From NCBI GenBank assembly GCA_964652155.1, contig CAZZBK010000052.1, positions 1-35,161 on the forward strand: a stretch of DNA of 35,161 nucleotides, read 5' to 3'. Shown here in pieces: positions 20,309-27,790 of this stretch (position 1 is the first letter of the stretch; each line of letters begins with the position of its first letter). A model generated the notes under the pieces. That model was not told the DNA's origin and ran no database searches. It saw only the letters and a list, made by a program, of their open reading frames with translations. The position numbers were made by a program, and so were the translations under genes. This DNA comes from CAZZBK01 sp964652155 (GTDB lineage Bacteria > Planctomycetota > Planctomycetia > Pirellulales > PNKZ01).

Positions 20309-20686
20309 GGCGTGTAACCCTTGTGTGGAGAGGGAGTGCGATTGGCTCAGGGGAGGCTTCCCAGCGAAACGTGCTTGCTAGTGCAACTTGTGTGCCGCAA
20401 GTCGCCAGAGGAGCCAAAGTCGCCAGTCACTCAGCCGATTTGCGACTACGATGGCGAGACGGCGCGAGCGGGCCGCTTGGGTCGACTGCTTCCAATTCAA
20501 GCAGTCGTTGCTATCAATTCAGGCCCAGCAAGACGCTGACGGCGTCGTCAGGGGGGTTGATGTAAGTGTCGTTTCGAGGCCATAAACCGGCCCAACGGCG
20601 CTTCAATTACGACTCCGCCCTCGGCGTGGCACGCCACTTGAATAGACTGGCTGGGTTGGAAACTCGCATCACGCTCGGATTCTTTC
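20309..20686. other. Divergent promoter region of phosphorylase and PEP carboxylase
   Basis: This 378-bp spacer lies between the phosphorylase start (minus) and the carboxylase start (plus) and must contain both promoters. No clear -35/-10 pair or Shine-Dalgarno sequence was found for either gene. One perfect hairpin (20483-20507) stands out. Short open frames here have no family resemblance. Confidence 0.6.
20483..20507. promoter_or_regulatory. Perfect 9-bp inverted repeat, possible operator or attenuator
   Basis: CGACTGCTT and AAGCAGTCG pair perfectly around the 7-nt loop CCAATTC. The centre spacing of 16 bp from arm start to arm start could suit a dimeric repressor. It lies about 180 bp before each of the two divergent genes. 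No known consensus was recognised. Confidence 0.3.
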
Positions 20687-23428
20687 ATGACTGGTAACGA
20701 ACAACTGCGTCGCGATGTGCGCCTGCTGGGCGATATGCTCGGCGAGGTGATTGTCGAACAAGCGGGGAGCGCCAACCTCGAGTTGGTCCAAAAGATCCGC
20801 AAACTCGCCCAGGACCGCCGTGGCAACATTCCAGGGGCAGAAGCCGAGTTGGCCACGAGCATCTCGGCCCTGAGCGAAGACGGCGCTCGAGTTGTGTCGC
20901 GCGCACTGAGCATCTTCTTCGACCTCAGCAATTTGGCTGAAGACAAGCAACGGGTCCGCGTGCTGCGAAAGCGTGAGCGAGAACTGCATCCCGAGCCGCT
21001 CGGCGAGTCGATCGGCGCGGCGATTGCCGCTCTGTGCCAGGCCGGTCTCTCGGCCGATCAAGTTCAACACGCGCTCGACATGCTCGATATCGAGTTGGTA
21101 TTCACGGCTCATCCGAGCGAAGCAAAACGACGATCGGTGCGCAGCAAGTTGCGCCGAATGCGGCAAGCGTTGCAGGAATTGGACCGCCCGGAACTACTGG
21201 CTCGCGAAAGCGAACGATGGCTGGCGCGGCTGCGCGCCGACATGACCGTGCTGTGGCAGACCGAGTTTCTGCGGCCAACCCGACCCACGGTCCTCGAAGA
21301 AGTCGAGCGCGGCTTGTCGATCATGCCGCGGCTTTGGGAGGTAATCCCCACCATCTGCGACGCGCTTCGCAAGTCACTTGCGAAACACTATCCGGGCCAT
21401 TCGTTTGAGATCGGGCGATTTTTGCACTTTGGCTCATGGATCGGCGGCGATCGCGATGGGCATCCCGACGTCACTTTCGACGTCACCGAACGAACCTTGC
21501 TCTGGTTGCGCGACACGGCGATCAAGCTGCACCGCGGCGCGGCTCAAGCCGTGTTTGATTTTCTCACGGTCGGAGCCAGTAATACCGTCGACCAGCAAGG
21601 CCTAGCTGCTGAGATTGCTGCGGCGTGTGAACGTTGGCCCGCGCTGGCCGAATCGATCGAGCGCGTTACGCCGCGAGAAGTGCAACGTCGCTGGATTAAG
21701 CTCATCGATTGGCGTTTGCAGCAATCTCAGATCACGAAGCTCGACGCGCCTCGACAGCCCGGGGCATATCGGGCGGGGTCCGAGCTGCAGCGCGACGTGA
21801 CTCGGCTGGTCGATAGCCTGCGCGGCACGCTGTCGGCGGTGATCACCGAGACCGAGGTACAACACTGGCTCGATCTGACGCGAGTGTTTGGGCTCCATCT
21901 GACACGGCTCGACGTGCGGCAAGATGCGCGCCGGTATCGCGAAGTGCTGACCGAGATTTTTAAGCAGTGGCAGGTGACGCCCGACTTCGAGTCGCTCAGG
22001 GAGCCAGATCGTGTCGCTGTGCTGACTCGCGTTTGGGAATCGAATCAAACGATCGCTCTGAGCGAACTAAGCCCCTTGGCTCAAGACACGCTACGACTAT
22101 TTCAAACGCTGTATGCCTGTGTCGCGAAACTCGGGCCCGAGGCGCTGGGGGGCCACGTCATTAGCATGACTCGCTACCCGAGCGATGTGCTCACGGTCCT
22201 TTGGCTTTGGCAGCGTGCCAGCCGCGAGTCTCCGCTGGATTCTGCGACGCCGGTCGACCTGCGGATCATTCCGCTCTTTGAGAAGATCGGCGATTTGCAA
22301 GCTGCGCCCGAGACACTGGCGGCGATTCTCGACAGCCCGTTGTATGGCGATTACGTGCGTCGACAGGGAGGCCGTCAGGTCGTGATGGTCGGCTACTCAG
22401 ACAGTACAAAAGATGGCGGTTACCTGGCCGCGTGTTGGGGATTGTATCATGCTCAAGAGGCGCTCCATCAAGTCGCTACGGCTCGAGGCGTGCGGCTGAC
22501 ATTCTTTCACGGCCGAGGTGGTTCGCTGGGGCGCGGTGGTGGCCCCGCCGCGCGCGGCATTCTCTCATTACCACCCGATGCGCTGGGTGGGTCGTTGCGA
22601 CTCACCGAACAAGGCGAGGTGTTGGCCGAGCGCTATGACGACCTGCAGGTGGCGTATCGCCATTTGGAACAAGTCACGTGGGCGACACTGGTGGCGAGCA
22701 ACGTCCCCGCGCCAACCATTAAGAGCGAATGGACTGCCATGATGCAGACGCTCGCCGAGCACTCCTGGCAAGCGTATCGCGAACTGGTCGATCAGCCGGG
22801 GTTCATCGAGTTCTTCGCCGCGACAACTCCGATCGAGGAAATCGAGAACCTGCCCATTGCCTCCCGACCTTCGCGTCGCACGGGTCAGCGCACCTTGTCC
22901 GATTTGCGGGCTATTCCTTGGGTCTTTGCCTGGACACAGAATCGTTGCCTGTTGCCAGCCTGGTATGGGCTGGGGGCTGCACTGACCGAGATCAAGTACC
23001 GCGATCGACATGGCTGGCAACTGGTTTGCGAGATGTACCGACAATGGCCCTTTTTTCAGGCGACGATCGACAACGCCGCGCTGGCCCTGGCCAAGGCGGA
23101 TACGTACGTCGGTCAACGTTACTCGGAGCTGACCGAGTGCGACGAGTTGCGACCGCGGATCTGGATGCTCATCGCCGCCGAGTGCGATCGCTCGCGTCAA
23201 GCGATTCTCGACATCGTGGGTGGTTCGCATCTGCTGTCGTCGACTCCTTGGTTGCAACGCTCGATCGAGCTACGCAATCCGTCCATCGACCCGTTGAATC
23301 TCATTCAAATCGAACTACTGCGTCGCCGTCGCGCAGCGTCGCTCGACTCGGGCGAACCGGATCGACTCCGCGAGCTCTTGCGACTTACCGTTCAGGGCGT
23401 GGCCGCGGGGATGCGCACAACCGGCTGA
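20687..23428 (+). CDS. ppc: Phosphoenolpyruvate carboxylase
   Basis: This 913-aa enzyme carboxylates phosphoenolpyruvate to oxaloacetate and replenishes the TCA cycle. The catalytic histidine motif is FTAHPSEAKRR (H142), with serine where most family members have threonine. WIGGDRDGHPDV binds substrate and metal. GYSDSTKDGG (from G569) and FFHGRGGSLGRGGGP (from F606, H608) are the other two hallmark motifs. The C-terminus ends in AGMRTTG, close to the usual QNTG ending. The length fits the bacterial family. No Shine-Dalgarno sequence precedes the ATG. The phosphofructokinase gene follows after 27 bp, so the two are probably co-transcribed. Confidence 0.97.
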   Translation: MTGNEQLRRDVRLLGDMLGEVIVEQAGSANLELVQKIRKLAQDRRGNIPGAEAELATSISALSEDGARVVSRALSIFFDLSNLAEDKQRVRVLRKRERELHPEPLGESIGAAIAALCQAGLSADQVQHALDMLDIELVFTAHPSEAKRRSVRSKLRRMRQALQELDRPELLARESERWLARLRADMTVLWQTEFLRPTRPTVLEEVERGLSIMPRLWEVIPTICDALRKSLAKHYPGHSFEIGRFLHFGSWIGGDRDGHPDVTFDVTERTLLWLRDTAIKLHRGAAQAVFDFLTVGASNTVDQQGLAAEIAAACERWPALAESIERVTPREVQRRWIKLIDWRLQQSQITKLDAPRQPGAYRAGSELQRDVTRLVDSLRGTLSAVITETEVQHWLDLTRVFGLHLTRLDVRQDARRYREVLTEIFKQWQVTPDFESLREPDRVAVLTRVWESNQTIALSELSPLAQDTLRLFQTLYACVAKLGPEALGGHVISMTRYPSDVLTVLWLWQRASRESPLDSATPVDLRIIPLFEKIGDLQAAPETLAAILDSPLYGDYVRRQGGRQVVMVGYSDSTKDGGYLAACWGLYHAQEALHQVATARGVRLTFFHGRGGSLGRGGGPAARGILSLPPDALGGSLRLTEQGEVLAERYDDLQVAYRHLEQVTWATLVASNVPAPTIKSEWTAMMQTLAEHSWQAYRELVDQPGFIEFFAATTPIEEIENLPIASRPSRRTGQRTLSDLRAIPWVFAWTQNRCLLPAWYGLGAALTEIKYRDRHGWQLVCEMYRQWPFFQATIDNAALALAKADTYVGQRYSELTECDELRPRIWMLIAAECDRSRQAILDIVGGSHLLSSTPWLQRSIELRNPSIDPLNLIQIELLRRRRAASLDSGEPDRLRELLRLTVQGVAAGMRTTG

Positions 23429-23440
23429 CGCGATCCAACC

Positions 23441-23446
23441 AGGGAG
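23441..23446 (+). promoter_or_regulatory. Ribosome binding site of the phosphofructokinase gene
   Basis: AGGGAG lies 9 nt before the ATG at 23456, within the 27-bp gap after the carboxylase stop. It fixes the start. Confidence 0.65.
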
Positions 23447-23455
23447 CTTCCAAGC

Positions 23456-24808
23456 ATGCAGATCTCGGCCCACGATTTGAACGTTCGCAATCTCGGCGCC
23501 TGCCGCGTCGACTCTCCGCTGTTGCCACTGTTGACCGAGCGACGACGCACCTGGCACGCCGTCGACGAGTCGGACCGAGTGCTGTTCGACGACACGGCGA
23601 GTGCGGCCTTGGCTCGTGGCGTGCCGATCGAGCAGTTGCCCGGGTTCGAGCCGGCTGGCCCAAGACGCAAGATCTTCTTCGATCCCTCGAAGACACGCGC
23701 GGCGATCGTGACGTGCGGCGGGTTGTGTCCCGGCTTGAACGACGTCATTCGAGCCCTGGTGATGGAACTGAGTTTTCACTACGGCGTAAAGCGTATTTAC
23801 GGCTTCTGCAATGGCTTTCAGGGGTTTGTAGCCCGGTATCGACGCGAGGTGATCGAGCTGACGCCCGAGAAGGTCAGCCGTATTAACGAGGTCGGTGGCA
23901 CGATGCTGGGCACGTCGCGCGGCGAACAAGACCCCGAGGAGATCGTCGATTGTCTCGAACGCATGAACATCAACGTTCTCTTCGTATTGGGCGGCGATGG
24001 CACCTTGCGCGGAGCACTCAAGATTGCCGAGGCTGCCGAGGCGCGGGGTTGCAAACTGTCCGTCGTCGGCATTCCCAAGACAATCGATAACGACATCATG
24101 TTTATCGATCAAAGCTTTGGCTTTCAAACGGCATTCTCCGTGGCGGCCGAGAGCATTGCGGCGGCACATGCCGAAGCGAAGGCGTCACCCAACGGCGTCG
24201 GGCTCGTCAAACTGATGGGCCGCCACTCGAGTTTCATCGCCTGCTACGCCTCACTGGCCCAGAACGATGCCAACTTCGTGCTGATCCCTGAGGTGCCGTT
24301 TGATCTCGACGGCGAACATGGGTTGCTCGAGCAGATCAAGCGCCGCGTCGACAGAAGCGGACATGCCGTGATTGTCGTGGCCGAAGGAGCGGGACAATCG
24401 TTGATGGAAAGTCTCGCGATCGGCACCGATGCCTCGGGCAACACCAAGTTGCACGACATTGGTTTGTATCTCAAGAACCGGATCACCGGCTACTTTGCCG
24501 ACCAAGCGACCGAACTCAATTTGAAGTATATCGATCCGAGCTATAACATCCGCAGTGTGCCAGCCAATCCGTTCGACGCGGTCTTTTGCATTCGTCTGGC
24601 CCACAACGCAGTTCACGGGGCGATGAGCGGTCGCACGGCCATGATGATCAGCCGTTGGCATGGTCGTTTTGTGCATGTACCCATGGCGCTGGCGGTTCGC
24701 GAGCGCAATCAGGTCGATCCCGACGGCGATTTGTGGATGTCGGTGCTCGAATCGTCGGGCCAACCACGCGACATGACACAACGAGTCATTCCCGCCGCGG
24801 TTGCATAG
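23456..24808 (+). CDS. 6-phosphofructokinase (ATP-type, plant/spirochaete-like long form)
   Basis: This 450-aa glycolytic enzyme phosphorylates fructose 6-phosphate. An approximately 80-residue N-terminal extension precedes the core, as in plant-type and related bacterial long forms. Core motifs are TCGGLCPGLNDVIR (residues 87-100), GGDGT (179-183) and PKTIDNDI (207-214), with D211 of TIDND as the likely base. Glycine in GGDGT points to ATP rather than pyrophosphate as donor, whereas the lysine in PKTIDND is shared with pyrophosphate enzymes; this combination is known in plant ATP-dependent enzymes. Its coupling with PEP carboxylase brackets glycolysis around PEP. A pyrophosphate-dependent activity cannot be fully excluded. 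Confidence 0.94.
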   Translation: MQISAHDLNVRNLGACRVDSPLLPLLTERRRTWHAVDESDRVLFDDTASAALARGVPIEQLPGFEPAGPRRKIFFDPSKTRAAIVTCGGLCPGLNDVIRALVMELSFHYGVKRIYGFCNGFQGFVARYRREVIELTPEKVSRINEVGGTMLGTSRGEQDPEEIVDCLERMNINVLFVLGGDGTLRGALKIAEAAEARGCKLSVVGIPKTIDNDIMFIDQSFGFQTAFSVAAESIAAAHAEAKASPNGVGLVKLMGRHSSFIACYASLAQNDANFVLIPEVPFDLDGEHGLLEQIKRRVDRSGHAVIVVAEGAGQSLMESLAIGTDASGNTKLHDIGLYLKNRITGYFADQATELNLKYIDPSYNIRSVPANPFDAVFCIRLAHNAVHGAMSGRTAMMISRWHGRFVHVPMALAVRERNQVDPDGDLWMSVLESSGQPRDMTQRVIPAAVA

Positions 24809-25050
24809 GCCCATCGACGGCATCAACCAATGGGAAGTCTTGGATGGGTTAAAAAGTCGGCAAACGGCGTCCCGACCTGCGAATTGCCCCGATCGCAGTC
24901 ACCTTGGCGCAACAATTGCCCATGTCAGTACACGAGTCGGTTAACGGCCAATCTTTCGCAAGAATGCACGTCTGCCGGGCGTCGCCTGCCCGGTTGCTGT
25001 GCATCGTCTGTTCGGTCGTGCCCATACGCTCAGCAGGCCATTTCGCATGC

Positions 25051-25055
25051 AGGAG
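25051..25055 (+). promoter_or_regulatory. Ribosome binding site of the ATP-grasp gene
   Basis: AGGAG lies 8 nt before the ATG at 25064. It rejects an in-frame ATG at 24830, which would add 78 residues with cysteines and no family match. The 255-bp spacer 24809-25063 otherwise shows only a small CCGGGC/GCCCGG hairpin (24975-24993). Confidence 0.75.
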
Positions 25056-25063
25056 TCATCGCC

Positions 25064-26581
25064 ATGTCCATTGCTACGCTCGATTTCAGCGTGGGAGGGA
25101 ATCACCCCTTAACTCAATACGACACCGAGGGTTTTTACGATGAGATGTTCGACGAGTCGGGCCGGCCGCGACCTCGCGCAGAAGTGCTTGCTCGGCGGCT
25201 CGCAAGTCTGTCGGAGGGCGAACTGCAACGCCGACAAAAGTCGGCCGATGTCGCGCTGCTCAACATGGGCATTACGTTCGCCGTGTATGGCCACCAAGCG
25301 GGCACCGAGAAGATCTGGCCCTTCGACCTGATCCCACGCATTATCGAGGCGCACGAATGGATTCGCATCGAGGCGGGCCTCAAGCAACGCATTCGCGCAT
25401 TGAACATGTTCATCGACGATCTGTATCACGACCAGAAAATCGTTCGCGATGGCGTGTTTCCTGAGTACATGATGCAGTCGAGCAAATGCTTCCTAGGCCG
25501 CTGTGCCGGGCTCAATCCGCCGCAGGGTGTCTGGTGCCACATCACAGGCACCGATCTGGTGCGCGATAACGATGGCCAAATCTACGTGCTCGAAGACAAC
25601 CTGCGTTGTCCCTCGGGCGTGTCCTATGTGCTCGAGAATCGCGAGGTGATGAAGCGGACGTTCCCGCAGGTCTTCGATGGTTTATCGATCATGCCTGTCG
25701 AAGATTATCCCGAGCAGTTGCTCAAGATGCTGCAATACATTGCCCCGTCGTCGGCGCGTGATCCGAACGTCGTGGTGCTTACGCCAGGCATTTACAACTC
25801 GGCCTATTTTGAGCATTGCTTCCTCGCTCAGCAGATGGGCGTCGAGTTGGTGCAAGGCTCGGACTTGGTCGTGTCCGACGGCTTCTGCCACATGCGCACC
25901 ACGACCGGCCTGCGCCGCGTCGATGTCATTTATCGCCGCATCGACGATGACTTCCTCGATCCGCTCTGCTTCCGGCCTGACTCGGCCTTGGGTGTGCCGG
26001 GCTTGATGGACGTGTATCGTGCCGGGCGAGTTGCCTTGGCCAATGCCCCGGGGACCGGTATCGCCGACGACAAAGCGGTGTACGCCTATCTGCCGCAGAT
26101 CATCAAGTACTACCTGGGTGAGGACATTCTGCTCCCCAACGTCCCAACGTTTGTCTGCGCCGACGAAAAGCAACGCGAGCACGTGCTTGCCAATATCGAC
26201 AAGCTCGTCGTTAAACCGACCAACGAGTCCGGCGGATATGGCATCTTGCTGGGACCACGAGCCAGCCGCGAACAACTCGACCACTATCGCGAATTGATCC
26301 GCACGAATCCGCGAAACTACGTGGCCCAACCGATGTTGTCGCTGTCACGGGTGCCAACCCTCTGCGGCGATCATCTCGAAGGACGCCATGTCGATCTGCG
26401 GCCGTATATCTTGTTCGGCGAAGATATTTACGTGCTGCCCGGCGGTCTGACGCGAGTAGCACTCATTAAGGGCTCGTTGGTCGTGAACTCGTCGCAAGGC
26501 GGCGGCAGCAAAGACACCTGGGTGCTCAAGCCCGGCAGTCCCCAGCCTCCGTACGATCTCGCCCAGCAAGCGCAACAATGA
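25064..26581 (+). CDS. Circularly permuted ATP-grasp amidoligase-like protein (DUF404/DUF407)
   Basis: This 506-aa protein belongs to the circularly permuted ATP-grasp family (Mycobacterium tuberculosis Rv2411c type), predicted to form amide or peptide bonds using ATP. Family motifs are YDEMFDESGRPRPR (residues 25-38), GRCAGLNPPQGVWCHITGTD, VLEDNLRCPSGVSYVLENR (E177, D178, N179) and the nucleotide-binding VVKPTNESGGYGILLGP (K384, SGGYG at 389-393). A second basic motif, HVDLRPYILFGEDIYVLPGG, is near the C-terminus, followed by the family ending SQGGGSKDTWVL. All key motifs look intact, so it should be catalytically competent. The alpha-E gene follows after 64 bp and the transglutaminase-DUF2126 gene comes next, the standard order. 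The natural substrate is unknown. Confidence 0.94.
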   Translation: MSIATLDFSVGGNHPLTQYDTEGFYDEMFDESGRPRPRAEVLARRLASLSEGELQRRQKSADVALLNMGITFAVYGHQAGTEKIWPFDLIPRIIEAHEWIRIEAGLKQRIRALNMFIDDLYHDQKIVRDGVFPEYMMQSSKCFLGRCAGLNPPQGVWCHITGTDLVRDNDGQIYVLEDNLRCPSGVSYVLENREVMKRTFPQVFDGLSIMPVEDYPEQLLKMLQYIAPSSARDPNVVVLTPGIYNSAYFEHCFLAQQMGVELVQGSDLVVSDGFCHMRTTTGLRRVDVIYRRIDDDFLDPLCFRPDSALGVPGLMDVYRAGRVALANAPGTGIADDKAVYAYLPQIIKYYLGEDILLPNVPTFVCADEKQREHVLANIDKLVVKPTNESGGYGILLGPRASREQLDHYRELIRTNPRNYVAQPMLSLSRVPTLCGDHLEGRHVDLRPYILFGEDIYVLPGGLTRVALIKGSLVVNSSQGGGSKDTWVLKPGSPQPPYDLAQQAQQ

Positions 26582-26645
26582 CACCAGCGCGCTTGCTTCG
26601 TGTCATTGACGACTTCACACTCCTCACGCCTCTCCGGTTGTTCGT

Positions 26646-27656
26646 ATGTTAAGCCGTGTTGCCGATTCAATTTTGTGGATGAGCCGCTATGTCGAACGGG
26701 CCGAGAATGTGGCTCGATTCATCGACGTGAACCTGAACATGTCGCTCGATCTCGGGCCCGACATGGCCAATCAATGGGCCCCGTTGGTCTCGACCACCGG
26801 CGACCACAAGCCGTTTACCGAACGACATGGCCTCGCGAATCAGGAAAATGTGATTCAGTTCCTGACGTTCGACGAGCAGAATCCGAACTCGATCCTGTCG
26901 TGCCTTGCCGCTGCGCGTGAGAACGCTCGCACGGTGCGCGAGATGCTCAGTTCGCAAATGTGGGAGGAATTGAACAAATTCTATCTCACGGTCCGCGACG
27001 CTTCGCGGAACACCGCCGCGGTGCATGACTCGCCGTTCGAGTTTTTCGAGCGCATCAAGCACTCGGCCTACGTGCTCGAAGGGGTCACCGAGGCCACCAT
27101 GTCGCACGGCGAGGCGTGGCACTTCCGTCGGTTGGGACGCATGCTCGAACGGGCGGACAAAACCTCGCGCATTCTGGACGTGAAATACTTCTTGCTGCTC
27201 CCCAGTGCTCAAGACGTTGGCACGCCGATGGACTCGCTGCAATGGGCGTCATTGCTCAAAAGCGCCAGCGCCCTGGAAATGTACCGCCAGACCCACGGTC
27301 GGATCACGCCCGAGAACGTGGCGCGATTTTTGATTCTCGATCCCGATTTCCCGCGCGCGATGCGGTTCTGTTTGATCCGCGCCGAGCAATCGTTGTTGGC
27401 GATTACCGGTGGCGCGTCGGGCACCTATCGCAATCGGGCCGAACAACGCCTCGGACGCCTGCGTGCCGAGCTGGACTATACGTCGGTCGACGACATTATC
27501 GGCAGCGGACTCCATGAGTTTATCGACGGATTTCAAACGCGATTGAACGACGTGGGCGTCGCGATTCATGAGACGTTCCTGGCCGCACAACCACTCGCAG
27601 CGGAATCGGTAACGCAAAGCCAAAGTCAGTCGCAACTCAAGCACGCTGTCGCGTGA
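26646..27656 (+). CDS. Alpha-E domain protein (DUF403)
   Basis: This 336-aa protein is all helical in appearance and belongs to the alpha-E family (Rv2410c type), found almost only beside circularly permuted ATP-grasp and transglutaminase genes. The N-terminal signature SILWMSRYVERAENVARF contains Y15, E17, R18 and E20, and a second family segment is WHFRRLGRMLERADKTSRIL. The C-terminus is a short Q/S-rich tail. No Shine-Dalgarno sequence is seen. Its role is unknown; it may be a substrate-holding or regulatory partner of the ATP-grasp enzyme, since the same two domains are fused in the gene at 31517. It is part of the + strand cluster. Confidence 0.94.
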   Translation: MLSRVADSILWMSRYVERAENVARFIDVNLNMSLDLGPDMANQWAPLVSTTGDHKPFTERHGLANQENVIQFLTFDEQNPNSILSCLAAARENARTVREMLSSQMWEELNKFYLTVRDASRNTAAVHDSPFEFFERIKHSAYVLEGVTEATMSHGEAWHFRRLGRMLERADKTSRILDVKYFLLLPSAQDVGTPMDSLQWASLLKSASALEMYRQTHGRITPENVARFLILDPDFPRAMRFCLIRAEQSLLAITGGASGTYRNRAEQRLGRLRAELDYTSVDDIIGSGLHEFIDGFQTRLNDVGVAIHETFLAAQPLAAESVTQSQSQSQLKHAVA

Positions 27657-27670
27657 GACCCCTACTTAGA

Positions 27671-27728
27671 GCGTCTAACAAAATGGCAACGGAGAGGGGG
27701 GACAGTCCCCAGCCATTTTGTTAGACGC
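27671..27728. repeat. 58-bp hairpin repeat GCGTCTAACAAAATGGC, intact copy
   Basis: Perfect 17-bp inverted arms (27671-27687, 27712-27728) enclose a 24-nt centre that has its own small stem, GGGGA-CAG-TCCCC. A decayed relative lies at 13173-13222. The GGGGACAGTCCC core resembles REP-type sequences mobilised by Y1 transposases in other bacteria (recalled, not checked). It splits the alpha-E and transglutaminase genes of the cluster and may attenuate transcription between them. Confidence 0.85.
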
Positions 27729-27790
27729 CCTTCATACTCCCCCAGCACGAACACGGATGACCGCACTCTTATTTCTAACCCGGAAACTGC

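Noticed and set aside
22729..23886. A 385-codon plus-strand frame spanning the ppc-pfk junction
   Set aside because: It is out of frame with both genes and contains no motif. The AGGGAG before 23456 and conserved domains fix the real genes.
24830..25063. Longer N-terminus for the ATP-grasp protein from an ATG at 24830
   Set aside because: The 78 extra residues match nothing in the family, and a strong AGGAG sits 8 nt before the ATG at 25064.
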